Origin: an uncultured Collinsella sp.
GTDB lineage: Bacteria; Actinomycetota; Coriobacteriia; Coriobacteriales; Coriobacteriaceae
NCBI GenBank assembly: GCA_900546825.1
Contig: UREE01000003.1
Location: 13,664 to 77,663, forward strand
DNA length: 64,000 bases
Direction of reading: 5' to 3'
The notes under the pieces were generated by a model. It ran no database searches, was not told the origin of the DNA, and saw only the letters and a program-made list of their open reading frames with translations. The translations under genes were made by a program, and so were the position numbers. The number at the start of each line of letters is the position of its first letter. Position 1 is the first letter of the stretch. Below, piece by piece: positions 49,415-58,163 of this stretch.

Positions 49415-51490
49415 ATGAGATTCTCGATTATCAGCGAGATCCCCGGCAGGACCCGCCTCCAGTTGGCGGGTCCTGTGCCAGAGAGCGATCTCGATGCGCT
49501 TCTAAAGCTCAGCGGTGACATCGACGGCGTGCGCAAGGTGCGTGTCTATGGCCGTATTGGCCAGTTAGCGCTCGAATATGACGAGCCGTGTCGCGATGCC
49601 GTGCTGGCCGCCGTCGGTGAGCTCGACGCCCAAGTCATTGCCGACGCAAAGACGGGTTACGTGATGCAGCTTGAGCCGCGCAAGCACAAGCTCGTTATGG
49701 ATCTTGCCACACTTGTCGGCGCCCACTATGCGCGCCGCTGGTTCTTGCCAACGCCTCTGCGTGCGGTGTTTGTCGTGGCCGGTTACATGGCATTTTTGCG
49801 CGCTGGCCTCCGTGAGCTCGCGCAGCCGCGCCTGACCGTTCCCGTGCTCGACGCTTCGGCCATCGGCATTTCGTTCGTCAAACGCGACGTCGACACCGCG
49901 GGGCAGACGATGTTTCTGCTCAATGTGGGCGAATTGCTCGAGGACTACACGCGCGCCATGAGCGAAAACGAGCTCATCAACTCGCTGCTCGATGTGCCCG
50001 ACAAGGCGCAAAAGGTCGTCGGCGACACCGAGGTAAGCGTTGCCGCCACCGAGCTTGAGCCCGGCGATCTGGTCGCCGTGCGCACTGGCATGTCCATTTG
50101 CATCGACGGTGTTGTCGAGCAGGGGAGCGCTATGGTCAACCAGGCGACCCTGACCGGCGAGCCGCTGGCCGTCGAGCGCAGCGTGGGCGACGACGTGTTC
50201 GCCGGTACCGTCGTGGAAGACGGCAGCATCCTGGTGCGCGTGCGCGCCAACACGGCGCAGACCAAACTGCGCTCGATCGTCTCGCTCGTGCAGACGGCCG
50301 ACTCGCTCAAGTCCGAGGGCCAGTCGCACATGGAAGACCTCGCCAACAAGATCGTCCCGTGGAACTTCCTGCTCGCGGGCCTTGTTGCGCTTACCACCCG
50401 CAGCCTCATCAAGACCTCAGCGGCGCTGATGGTCGACTACTCGTGTGCACTCAAGCTCACGGGTTCCGTTGCCGTCATGACTGCCATGAGCGATGCTGCC
50501 AAGATGGGCGTCATGGTCAAGGGCGCGAAGTACTTTGAGTCGTTTGCCAAGGCTGACACCATCGTTTTTGATAAGACCGGCACGCTCACCGAGGCGCAGC
50601 CGCGCCTTGCCTGCGTGCTCACCACCGATGGCTGGAGTGAGGACGAGGTCCTGCGCCTTTCCGCTTGCTTGGAGGAGCATTTTCCGCATCCGGTGGCACG
50701 CGCCGTGGTCAACGCCGCCCGAGAGCGTGGGCTCGAGCATCGCGAGCGCCATGCCGCCCTCGAGTACATCGTGGCGCACGGCATCGCTTCGTCCATCGAA
50801 GGGCGTCGCGCCATCATCGGTTCCGCGCACTTTGTATTTGAGGATGAGAGCGCGCAGCTTGAGTCCGACATTAAGGAGCAAATCGAGTCCCAGATGCAGG
50901 GCCTGTCGCCGCTGTATCTGGCGGTCGATGGCACCGTTGTGGGCGTGCTCGGCATCGAGGATCCGCTCAAGCCCGGGGTCCGCGAGGCCATCGCCGACCT
51001 ACATGCGCTGGGCGTCAAGCACGTGGTCATGCTCACGGGCGACTCGGAGCGTACGGCCGAGCGCATTGCTCGCGCGGCCGGCGTCGACGAGTTTAAGGCC
51101 GAGCTGCTGCCCGAGGACAAGTACGCGTATGTTGAGCGCATTAAGGGCGAGGGGCGCCACGTTGCCATGGTGGGCGACGGCGTCAACGATTCGCCGGCGC
51201 TCGGTTTGGCCGACGTGGGCCTGGCGATGGGTGGCGGAAGCGACATCGCCAAGGAGGTCGCCGATATCATCCTGACCGATACGGATCTGGCCGCGATCGT
51301 GCGTCTGCGCCGCATGAGCCAGGGCCTCGTTGATCGTCTGACGAGCTCCTATTCTAAGGTGATGCTCACCAACTCAGCACTCTTGGCACTGGGCATTACC
51401 GGTGCGATTACCCCGCAGGTGTCGTCGCTGCTGCACAATGGCTCGACGATTGCCTACAGCCTGAGTAACGCGAAGGCTTACCTGCGTTAG
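49415..51490 (+). CDS. P1B-type metal-transporting ATPase with SCALKL in place of CPC
   Basis: 691 residues. The N-terminus has a ferredoxin-like HMA-type fold without a CxxC pair (IPGRTRLQLAGPV). Later come the actuator motif TLTGEPLAVE, phosphorylation motif DKTGTLT (Asp386), HPVARAVV of the nucleotide-binding domain, and MVGDGVNDSPAL. The intramembrane metal site reads DYSCALKLTG rather than CPC, so the metal is not the usual copper; a Mn/Fe/Zn-type cargo fits the DtxR-like operator upstream. It ends in a membrane span close to SNAKAYLR. Metal specificity is inferred only. Confidence 0.88.
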   Translation: MRFSIISEIPGRTRLQLAGPVPESDLDALLKLSGDIDGVRKVRVYGRIGQLALEYDEPCRDAVLAAVGELDAQVIADAKTGYVMQLEPRKHKLVMDLATLVGAHYARRWFLPTPLRAVFVVAGYMAFLRAGLRELAQPRLTVPVLDASAIGISFVKRDVDTAGQTMFLLNVGELLEDYTRAMSENELINSLLDVPDKAQKVVGDTEVSVAATELEPGDLVAVRTGMSICIDGVVEQGSAMVNQATLTGEPLAVERSVGDDVFAGTVVEDGSILVRVRANTAQTKLRSIVSLVQTADSLKSEGQSHMEDLANKIVPWNFLLAGLVALTTRSLIKTSAALMVDYSCALKLTGSVAVMTAMSDAAKMGVMVKGAKYFESFAKADTIVFDKTGTLTEAQPRLACVLTTDGWSEDEVLRLSACLEEHFPHPVARAVVNAARERGLEHRERHAALEYIVAHGIASSIEGRRAIIGSAHFVFEDESAQLESDIKEQIESQMQGLSPLYLAVDGTVVGVLGIEDPLKPGVREAIADLHALGVKHVVMLTGDSERTAERIARAAGVDEFKAELLPEDKYAYVERIKGEGRHVAMVGDGVNDSPALGLADVGLAMGGGSDIAKEVADIILTDTDLAAIVRLRRMSQGLVDRLTSSYSKVMLTNSALLALGITGAITPQVSSLLHNGSTIAYSLSNAKAYLR

Positions 51491-51564
51491 CAGACGTGTT
51501 CGCCCACGTTATTTGGCCTGCGCCCAGACGGCATCGGTGTCGTCCGAGCGCAGGTCTTTTGCAT

Positions 51565-51610
51565 TTGACCATGTGCTAGCTTCTTTATATAGTGGTGCTA
51601 GCAAAGCTAG
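51565..51610 (+). promoter_or_regulatory. Promoter/operator of a toxin-antitoxin pair
   Basis: TTGACC (51565-51570), 17-bp spacer, TATAGT (51588-51593). GTGCTAGC occurs in the spacer and again just after the -10, followed by GCTAGCAAAGCTAGC, a palindrome at about 51596-51610. Binding there would block the promoter, as in autoregulated TA operons. Confidence 0.65.
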
Positions 51611-51633
51611 CAATTGAAGGGAGCGGGAACGAC

Positions 51634-51987
51634 GTGGGTGCTGTTAGCGGCATGGCACAGGTGAACGTTCGCGTAGATCGCCAGGTCAAGAACCGTGCCG
51701 AGGAGGCGCTGCGGCTTTCGGGCGCCTCGCTGCCCGAGCTCATCAAAAAGGTGGTGGCCAAGGTTGCGCAGGGTGGCGGGCAGTGCGAGGAAGTGCTTGC
51801 GGCCGTCGACGACCGGCAGCAGACCGTCGCACCCGATACTCCGTTCGCCGCATCATGGGCGGCGGCGGATCAGCTTTACGCGGACCTGGGCATCGCTACG
51901 TCGCCCGTATCCGACGATCGCGATTGGGACACAATCTATTCCGAGGCCATGGACGATCGCTATCGCCAAAAGGGGATGATCCTGTGA
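51634..51987 (+). CDS. RelB/DinJ-type antitoxin
   Basis: 117 residues. The N-terminus AQVNVRVDRQVKNRAEEALRLSG is a ribbon-helix-helix DNA-binding domain of the RelB/DinJ family; the C-terminal part (DDRDWDTIYSEAMDDRY) should bind the toxin. GTG at 51634 is chosen for AAGGGAG upstream; an ATG at 51652 is possible but lacks a site. The stop overlaps the PIN gene start. The family usually pairs with RelE-fold toxins; here the partner is a PIN protein. Confidence 0.75.
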   Translation: MGAVSGMAQVNVRVDRQVKNRAEEALRLSGASLPELIKKVVAKVAQGGGQCEEVLAAVDDRQQTVAPDTPFAASWAAADQLYADLGIATSPVSDDRDWDTIYSEAMDDRYRQKGMIL

Positions 51988-52499
51988 GTGGGGCTCCCCT
52001 CAAAATAATGGTGGACGCCAACGTATGGGTTGATTCGTTTTGCGTCGACCATGCCGAGTCGCTTGCCGCGCGTGCGTTTATTGGACAGGCGACGGAGACG
52101 GGGGCATTGCTGTTCTTTCCGGTGCATATCGCCAAGGACGTGCTGTACGTTGTCCAACACGAGCTCAAGCGTAGCGTTCTTGCCAGCGGGGGAGCGCTTG
52201 ACGAGGCATCTGCCCGTGCAATTGGCGATGCGGCGCTGGCGTTTGTTCGGAACATGACCGAAAACGCCACGGCCGTGGGTGCAGATGCGTCGGACCTTTG
52301 GCTGGCTGACAAATACTTAGCGCTCCATCGCGATTACGAGGACAACTTGGTGCTCGCCGCGTGCAAGCGCGCGCAGGTCGATTACTTGGTGACCAACGAT
52401 CACAAACTGCTCGAACATGCCGATCTTGCAGCAAAGACCCCGCGCCAAATGATGCCGATTCTTGCTTTGGCCAAACGCGGCGGCGCGGCTATCGGTTGA
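51984..52499 (+). CDS. PIN-domain toxin
   Basis: 171 residues. PIN fold with acidic residues MVDANVWVDSF (first Asp), a middle Glu/Asp region (ADASDLWLADKYL) and YEDNLVLAACKRA, then YLVTNDHKLL. PIN toxins (VapC type) cleave tRNA or other RNA and are held by the antitoxin. GTG at 51984 overlaps the antitoxin stop (GTGA) and has AAGGGGA upstream. The pair forms a two-gene operon behind the CTAGC-rich operator. Confidence 0.8.
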   Translation: MSGAPLKIMVDANVWVDSFCVDHAESLAARAFIGQATETGALLFFPVHIAKDVLYVVQHELKRSVLASGGALDEASARAIGDAALAFVRNMTENATAVGADASDLWLADKYLALHRDYEDNLVLAACKRAQVDYLVTNDHKLLEHADLAAKTPRQMMPILALAKRGGAAIG

Positions 52500-52557
52500 C
52501 GCGAACTGTTCGCGGGCCTCTTGGACGACGATGCGCCCAGGGGCCCGCGTCTGCTAT

Positions 52558-52992
52558 TTACAAAAGTGCGGCCTTGATGGCGGGACTTTCTGCGAGCTGT
52601 TCAGCTGCCTTTTCGTCGGAGCTGTCGAGTGCTGCCAGACTGCGGTAGACCCACTCGTTGACCTGGGTGTTCTTGACGCCTGCGGTCTGCATAAGGGCGC
52701 CTACTTCGCGGATTGCTGCGAACAGATCGGCCTTGGGACCCGTGAGCTCGACCTCGATGCCGTGGTAGGCGGTCACGCCGCGGTTCTCACTCACGTGGTC
52801 GATAAAGCCCTCGACGGTCTCAAGCTGCTGGGCGAGAGCTGCATCATCGTCAGCGTCCAGCGCGACGAGTGCGTTCGACACCGTGAGGGCGGGATGTCCG
52901 CACGGTACAAAGCCCTCGATGACATCCATAGCTTCGGTAATGGTTGAGCCCAGGCCTGCGAGGGCATTGACGAGTTTCTGCTTGGTATCCAT
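52558..52992 (-). CDS. Hypothetical protein, 144 residues
   Basis: Acidic, mainly helical, no membrane span or signal. Contains PCGHPALTVSNALVALDADDD and a helical Ala/Glu-rich rest. The ATG at 52992 has AAAGGA upstream, and codon use is like that of neighbouring genes, so it is likely expressed. No family is recognised. It stands alone, opposite to the TA pair. Confidence 0.7.
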   Translation of the reverse strand: MDTKQKLVNALAGLGSTITEAMDVIEGFVPCGHPALTVSNALVALDADDDAALAQQLETVEGFIDHVSENRGVTAYHGIEVELTGPKADLFAAIREVGALMQTAGVKNTQVNEWVYRSLAALDSSDEKAAEQLAESPAIKAALL

Positions 52993-53229
52993 AACGGTCC
53001 TTTCGACGGGTCAATTTTGCTTGGCGAAAATATACGTGACGCGATCGGTAGCAAAAGTGTGAAGTGCGGCGCACATTGGGGTCTTCACAGCTCGTGCATA
53101 GAACAGCTGTCCGCTTTCAGAACGTGGTAAGATAACACTTCACAAGCGGGGCTCGCCCCGTATGTTCCTTGAAAAGTCGACGGGTGTTGGGTGCTCGTGC
53201 CCAATGCCATCCAGACTTTCCCGACATTC

Positions 53230-53593
53230 GGGGGCGACTGGTTTCGACACGATAGCTCTGAGAGAGGAAGCAAGCCGAGGTCTCCTCGCCTCGTTAAACA
53301 GGGGTACCGTCAAATTGAATTGACAACAACTCTTCTTTTGAGCCTATGGCTCTCGCTGCTTAATTTATAGCGGCGCGTCAACCCGGTGATTTCCCCGACA
53401 CCGGCGCGACGTCATTTTAGGGGAATGCTCCTGCGCACGTAATCGGTATGGCGCGGGCTAAGACCGAACCGGTTGGGATGCCGCGAGCGTGTCGCTGCGC
53501 GCAAAGCGTCCGAGACTAAACCAGCGACTGAGCTTGGAGATGCCAATCAGGGGGCTTTCGTGGACCGGAGTTCGATTCTCCGCGCCTCCACCA
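53230..53593 (+). ncRNA. ssrA: tmRNA
   Basis: Starts GGGGGCGACTGGTTTCGAC and ends with the tRNA-like GAGTTCGATTCTCCGCG and CCTCCACCA; the acceptor arm GGGGGCG pairs with CGCCTCC (one G-U). The tag frame from GAC at 53322 reads DNNSSFEPMALAA and stops with TAA at 53361. It rescues stalled ribosomes and tags the product for proteolysis. The ALAA ending is the usual degradation signal. The resume codon is inferred from the frame. Confidence 0.95.
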
Positions 53594-53602
53594 TAAGTAA
53601 CA

Positions 53603-53636
53603 GGCAGGTAGATACTCATATCTACCTGCCTTTTTA
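53603..53636 (+). terminator. Terminator of ssrA
   Basis: GGCAGGTAGA / TCTACCTGCC arms with an 8-nt loop, then TTTTTATTT. Confidence 0.85.
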
Positions 53637-53650
53637 TTTCTTGTCCGCAC

Positions 53651-53669
53651 CGCGGAGAATCGAACTCTG
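53651..53669 (-). repeat. att-like fragment of ssrA 3' end, copy 1
   Basis: CGCGGAGAATCGAACTCTG; its complement is shared with the ssrA T-arm at 53568-53584 over 17 nt. Confidence 0.65.
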
Positions 53670-53861
53670 TGCAGGGCGCGGGCGTAAAGAAAACGCGTAA
53701 GCGTTTTTAGCCCGCGGGCGAGGACGCCGGCAGGCGGCCGAAGCCGGTGCGTATTTGCGAAGCAAATACACGGATTCTCCGCGCAAAGCCCCAACCCAAT
53801 ATCGATGCGATGTCGATTAAGCTCCGGCTGCCCATGCCCCGCTTCAACGCAAGCCCCAAAC

Positions 53862-53880
53862 CGCGGAGAATCGAACTCTG
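53862..53880 (-). repeat. att-like fragment of ssrA 3' end, copy 2
   Basis: Identical to copy 1 and in direct orientation, 211 bp away. Confidence 0.65.
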
Positions 53881-53952
53881 CTCCAAAACCCATGCGCCCT
53901 CCATTCCAAAACTGGGTAGAAGAAAGCCAAAACGCAATCGCAGGAGGTCAAT

Positions 53953-54831
53953 ATGACTGCAGAAGATAAGGCAAAGAACGCCGGCAAGGTCGCGCTCGTC
54001 TTGGAGGGCGGCAGCTTCCGCGGGCAATTTACCGCGGGCGTGCTCGACGTTCTCATGGAGGCTGGCGTCGAGATTCCGGCTGTCTACGGTGTATCGGCCG
54101 GCGCCCTCAACGGCGTGAACTACAAGTCGCACCAGATCGGCCGTGCCAACCGCATCAACCTGGCTTTCTGCAACGACAGCCGCTTCATGGGCGCCGCATC
54201 GTTTGCGTCCACGGGCTCCATTGTGGGTTACGACTTTATCTTCAACGATGTCCAGGACCGCCTGGATCCCTTTGACAGCGAGACGTTCGACGCGAGCCCC
54301 ATCGAGATGTACGCCGTCGCGACGGACATGCTCTTTGGAACCGCCACGTACCTCCCGGTCAAAAGCGCCGTGCTCGATCTCGACGCCGTGCGCGCCTCGA
54401 CCTCGCTGCCGCTGGTGACGCCGCCGGTCGAGATTGACGGGCACAAATACGTCGACGGCGGCGTGGCCGATTCGGTTCCTATCGAGCATGTGCTCGAGGA
54501 GGCGGGCTTCGACCGTGCGGTCGTCATCGTCACCCAGGACCGCTCGTATGAGAAAAAGCCCTACGAGTTTTTGCCTGCCGCGCGTGCGCGTTATGCCGAC
54601 TACCCCTATCTGCTCGAGGCTATCGAGACGCGCCACGACCGTTACAACATCCAGCGCATGCACCTGTGGAAGTATGAACGCGAGGGTCGTGCGCTGGTCA
54701 TCGCTCCGCAAAAGCCGGTCGAGGTCGGCCATGTCGAACACGATTCGGCAAAGCTTTTGGACCTGTATATCCAGGGCCGTCAGGAGGCGAAGCGCCTGCT
54801 CGCGGAAATCCAAGAGTTCGTTGAGCGCTAG
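53953..54831 (+). CDS. Patatin-like phospholipase
   Basis: 292 residues. Oxyanion loop LEGGSFRGQFTAGVLD, nucleophile elbow GVSAGALNG (Ser), and the catalytic Asp in VDGGVADSVP: the patatin Ser-Asp dyad, similar to the YjjU/RssA bacterial group. It probably hydrolyses acyl esters of lipids in the cytoplasm; there is no signal peptide. The ATG has GCAGGAGGTC upstream. Single gene between the ssrA gap and rplM. Confidence 0.9.
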   Translation: MTAEDKAKNAGKVALVLEGGSFRGQFTAGVLDVLMEAGVEIPAVYGVSAGALNGVNYKSHQIGRANRINLAFCNDSRFMGAASFASTGSIVGYDFIFNDVQDRLDPFDSETFDASPIEMYAVATDMLFGTATYLPVKSAVLDLDAVRASTSLPLVTPPVEIDGHKYVDGGVADSVPIEHVLEEAGFDRAVVIVTQDRSYEKKPYEFLPAARARYADYPYLLEAIETRHDRYNIQRMHLWKYEREGRALVIAPQKPVEVGHVEHDSAKLLDLYIQGRQEAKRLLAEIQEFVER

Positions 54832-54930
54832 CGACGGCGAACTCTCAAAAATGAGAACAGCTAAAGAGCTGGAAAAATCACGGCTCGTGGATGACATGTG
54901 CAGAAACTCTGGTCGGAGCCAAAATACCTG

Positions 54931-54958
54931 TTGACTCGTACGGCGAGCGGGGTAATAT
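54931..54958 (+). promoter_or_regulatory. Promoter of rplM-rpsI
   Basis: TTGACT (54931-54936), 16-bp spacer, TAATAT (54953-54958), about 60 nt before the start codon. Confidence 0.65.
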
Positions 54959-55024
54959 GGACGGGTTACTTGCAGAGCCCCGTGAATCTCTGTAACAACA
55001 CGTACTGTACATGGAGGAGTCTAA

Positions 55025-55468
55025 GTGATTTCGAAATCGACTCACTACGCCAAGCAGGGCGAGGTCCAGCGCAACTGGGTTCTCGTCGACGCCGATGGTG
55101 CTGTCCTGGGCCGTCTTGCCACCCAGATCGCAATGATCCTGCGCGGTAAGAACAAGCCCCAGTTCACGCCCAACAGCGACTGCGGCGACTTCGTTGTCGT
55201 CATCAACGCCGATAAGGTCCAGCTTACCGGTAACAAGGCCGACACGAAGACCTATTATCGCCACAGCGGCTACAACGGCGGCCTCAAGGCTGAGAGCTTC
55301 CGCCAGGCTATGGAGAAGCACCCGGAGAAGGTCATCGAGCGCGCCGTTCGCGGCATGCTGCCCAAGACCACCCTCGGCCGTGCCCAGATGACCAAGCTTA
55401 AGGTCTACGCTGGTGCCGAGCATCCGCACGCTGCCCAGAACCCCACGAAGATTGAGCTGGAGGCTTAA
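55025..55468 (+). CDS. rplM: 50S ribosomal protein L13
   Basis: 147 residues, full length. Typical WVLVDADGAVLGRLAT, RGKNKPQFTPNSDCGDFVVV, YYRHSGYNGG and RGMLPKTTLGRAQMTKLKVY. L13 joins early in 50S assembly. GTG start with TGGAGGAG upstream. It is followed 2 nt after the stop by rpsI, the usual pair. Confidence 0.97.
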   Translation: MISKSTHYAKQGEVQRNWVLVDADGAVLGRLATQIAMILRGKNKPQFTPNSDCGDFVVVINADKVQLTGNKADTKTYYRHSGYNGGLKAESFRQAMEKHPEKVIERAVRGMLPKTTLGRAQMTKLKVYAGAEHPHAAQNPTKIELEA

Positions 55469-55470
55469 AG

Positions 55471-55866
<396 letters not shown>

Positions 55867-55896
55867 GGTTTTATCTCCTTTCGAGATACAATGTAC

Positions 55897-55940
55897 AAGC
55901 GGGGCCTGCCGATTCCTCGGCGGGTCCCGCTTTTCTTTTT
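55897..55940 (+). terminator. Terminator of rplM-rpsI
   Basis: AAGCGGG.CCTGCCGA pairs with TCGGCGGG.CCCGCTT around TTCC, followed by TTTCTTTTT. Confidence 0.88.
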
Positions 55941-55989
55941 CGACTAGGGTGGGCGGTTGCATATCGCCTGCTAGGGAAGGAGCGATCCT

Positions 55990-57327
55990 ATGCCCCAGAA
56001 CATCTTCGGTACCGACGGCGTCCGTGGCGTCGCCAATGCCGACCTCTCATGCGACCTTGCGTTTCGCCTGGGCCGCGCGGCGACCAAGTTCCTTGGTCCG
56101 GACATCTGCATCGGCCGCGACACGCGTCTTTCGGGCACCATGCTCGAGAGCGCTCTGACCGCCGGCATCATGGCCGAGGGCGGCCGCCCGCATTGCTGCG
56201 GCGTCATCCCCACGCCCGCCGTGGCGCTGCTCACTGTTCAGAACGAGCTCGATGGCGGCATCGTCATCTCCGCTTCGCACAATCCGCCGGAGTTCAACGG
56301 CATCAAGTTTTTTAGCCGCAAGGGCATGAAGCTTCCCGATGCTGTCGAGGAAGAGATCAGCGCCTGGGTCATGTCCGAGGAAGCCATGGCTGCCGACACG
56401 CTGCCGACCGGTGCCGGCGTGGGCCACATCATCAAGATGAAGGACGCCCGCAAGGCATACGTCGACCACGCCATCGATACGCTTGATGGCCTGAGGCTCG
56501 ACGGCCTGGTCGTTGCCGTCGACTGCGGTCACGGTGCTTCCTGCCAGACTACGCCCGCCGCGCTGCAGCGCCTGGGCGCCACGGTCCATGCCATCAACAC
56601 CGATTACTGCGGCACCGACATTAATGTCGAGTGCGGCTCTACGCACCTTGAGCCCCTGCGCGAGCTCGTGCTGCGCACCCATGCTGACATCGGCCTGGCC
56701 CACGACGGCGACGCCGACCGCGTACTGTTCGTGGACAGCGAGGGCAACGAGATCGATGGCGACTATATCCTGGCCATCTGCGGTTCTGACCTTGCCGCTC
56801 GCGGCAAGCTCGCCAACTCCGAGATTGTCTCGACTGTTATGTGCAACCTGGGCTTCTCCATTGCCATGAAGGAGCAGGGCTTCGAGATGGTCCAGACCGC
56901 CGTGGGCGACCGCTACGTTCTGGAGCGCATGCTCGCGGACGGCGCCGTCATCGGCGGCGAACAGTCCGGCCACATCATCTTCCTGGAGCACAACACCACC
57001 GGTGACGGCTTGGTGACGGCTCTGCAGCTGCTGGCCGTGCTCAAGCGCACCGGTCGTACCCTCACCGATCTTGCCGGCATCATGAAGAAGTACCCGCAGG
57101 TACTCGTCAACGTGCATTCCGACAACAAGGCTGGTCTGGACGATTGCCAGCCCATCTGGGATGCCGTCGCTGCTGCCGAGAAGGAGCTTGACGGCCGCGG
57201 CCGCATTCTGGTGCGCCCGAGCGGTACCGAGCCGCTGGTCCGCGTGATGGCCGAGGCCGAGACGCACGAGCTGACCCAGCGCGTTGTCGACGACATCGTC
57301 GAGGTTGTCAAGCGCGAACTTCCCTAA
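55990..57327 (+). CDS. glmM: Phosphoglucosamine mutase
   Basis: 445 residues. It converts glucosamine-6-P to glucosamine-1-P for peptidoglycan precursors. Seen: FGTDGVRGVAN, the phosphoserine loop ISASHNPPEFNGIK (Ser96), metal site DGDADRVLFVD, sugar-binding GGEQSGHIIF, and phosphate-binding RPSGTEPLVRVM. ATG with GGAAGGAG upstream. It leads a group with a PTS EIIA and nagB, all concerned with hexosamine supply. Confidence 0.96.
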   Translation: MPQNIFGTDGVRGVANADLSCDLAFRLGRAATKFLGPDICIGRDTRLSGTMLESALTAGIMAEGGRPHCCGVIPTPAVALLTVQNELDGGIVISASHNPPEFNGIKFFSRKGMKLPDAVEEEISAWVMSEEAMAADTLPTGAGVGHIIKMKDARKAYVDHAIDTLDGLRLDGLVVAVDCGHGASCQTTPAALQRLGATVHAINTDYCGTDINVECGSTHLEPLRELVLRTHADIGLAHDGDADRVLFVDSEGNEIDGDYILAICGSDLAARGKLANSEIVSTVMCNLGFSIAMKEQGFEMVQTAVGDRYVLERMLADGAVIGGEQSGHIIFLEHNTTGDGLVTALQLLAVLKRTGRTLTDLAGIMKKYPQVLVNVHSDNKAGLDDCQPIWDAVAAAEKELDGRGRILVRPSGTEPLVRVMAEAETHELTQRVVDDIVEVVKRELP

Positions 57328-57394
57328 TGGTCAAAAACGGGTGCCAAGTGGTAAACTGTTAAGGTTATTTTGATTGGTATGTCCGAGGGGGAGC

Positions 57395-57892
57395 ATGTTC
57401 ACTAAAGTCCTAAGGTCTTTTGGTATGCGTGGTCGAGTCCTTACGTTGGATGCTCCCATCTCGGGCGACGTCATTCCGCTCTCCGAGGTAAACGATCAGA
57501 CGTTTGCCACCGGCCTTTTGGGCCAGGGCGTGGCGATTCAGCCCACCGGAACGCGTGTGATTGCACCGGCTGACGCCAAGGTCGAGGCCATTTTTCCCAC
57601 GGGACACGCCGTTGCGCTTAACACGGTCGATGGCTTGGACGTGCTCATCCACGTTGGTTTGGACACTGTTCAGCTCGAGGGCAAGCACTTTACCGTACAT
57701 GCGCAAGTGGGTGACATCGTCCATAAGGGCGATGTACTCATTGAGTTCGACCGCGAGGCAATTGCTGCCGAGGGCTACGATGTGACGGTTCCCATCTTGG
57801 TGTGCAACTCCGTTGAGTTCTCGAGCATCAAGGGCTCCGTTGGCGTGCATGTCGAGGAGATGGACCAGCTCATCGTTGCTCGCGAGCGCTAG
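57395..57892 (+). CDS. PTS glucose-family EIIA component (Crr-like)
   Basis: 165 residues, the size of a stand-alone EIIA-Glc. Seen: ISGDVIPLSEVND, GLLGQGVAIQPTG, PTGHAVALNT and the phosphorylated His in VLIHVGLDTVQLEG. It takes phosphate from HPr and passes it to an EIIB domain, and may regulate other uptake systems. The ATG at 57395 has GAGGGGGA upstream. No EIIB/EIIC is encoded here, so it serves partners elsewhere. Position between glmM and nagB suggests an amino-sugar PTS. Confidence 0.88.
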   Translation: MFTKVLRSFGMRGRVLTLDAPISGDVIPLSEVNDQTFATGLLGQGVAIQPTGTRVIAPADAKVEAIFPTGHAVALNTVDGLDVLIHVGLDTVQLEGKHFTVHAQVGDIVHKGDVLIEFDREAIAAEGYDVTVPILVCNSVEFSSIKGSVGVHVEEMDQLIVARER

Positions 57893-57932
57893 CAAGTGCA
57901 CGTGGCCATTAGCCTACAATTCAAACACGTTT

Positions 57933-57966
57933 ACGGAGGGCGCCCTTGAAAGAGGACGCCCTCCGT
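57933..57966 (+). terminator. Hairpin behind the EIIA gene
   Basis: ACGGAGGGCG / CGCCCTCCGT perfect 10-bp arms, 14-nt loop, no T-run; terminator or start of the nagB leader. Confidence 0.55.
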
Positions 57967-58163
57967 GGCAAGATGGGAAACGTCCGAGGCTAAACAGCTT
58001 TGGGTCACCGTGGACGGGCAGGGGCCTCGACGCGGCTAGACACGAGACACATACATTACGCGACCTCGCCCTGGTGGCCGCACACGTTGGTTGCGGCCGA
58101 CGCGGGCCGCGGGCAAGTACTTGTAAGGGGACCTTGCCTCTCTTGTACGAGAAAGGACGCGTA

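Larger units (their letters stand above)
53594..53952. other. Gap behind ssrA with tmRNA-end fragments
   Basis: 359 bp. After the terminator come two inverted 19-nt copies of the tmRNA T-arm (53651-53669, 53862-53880), a forward partial copy near 53771-53784, and small hairpins (AAAACGCGTAAGCGTTTT; GTATTTGCGAAGCAAATAC). No gene is seen. Confidence 0.65.

Noticed and set aside
53516..53893. Minus-strand frame reading RRGESNSGP
   Set aside because: This is the antisense of the tmRNA 3' end, a known source of false proteins.
57967..58163. RNase P or SRP RNA in the nagB leader
   Set aside because: The conserved cores of these RNAs were looked for and not found.
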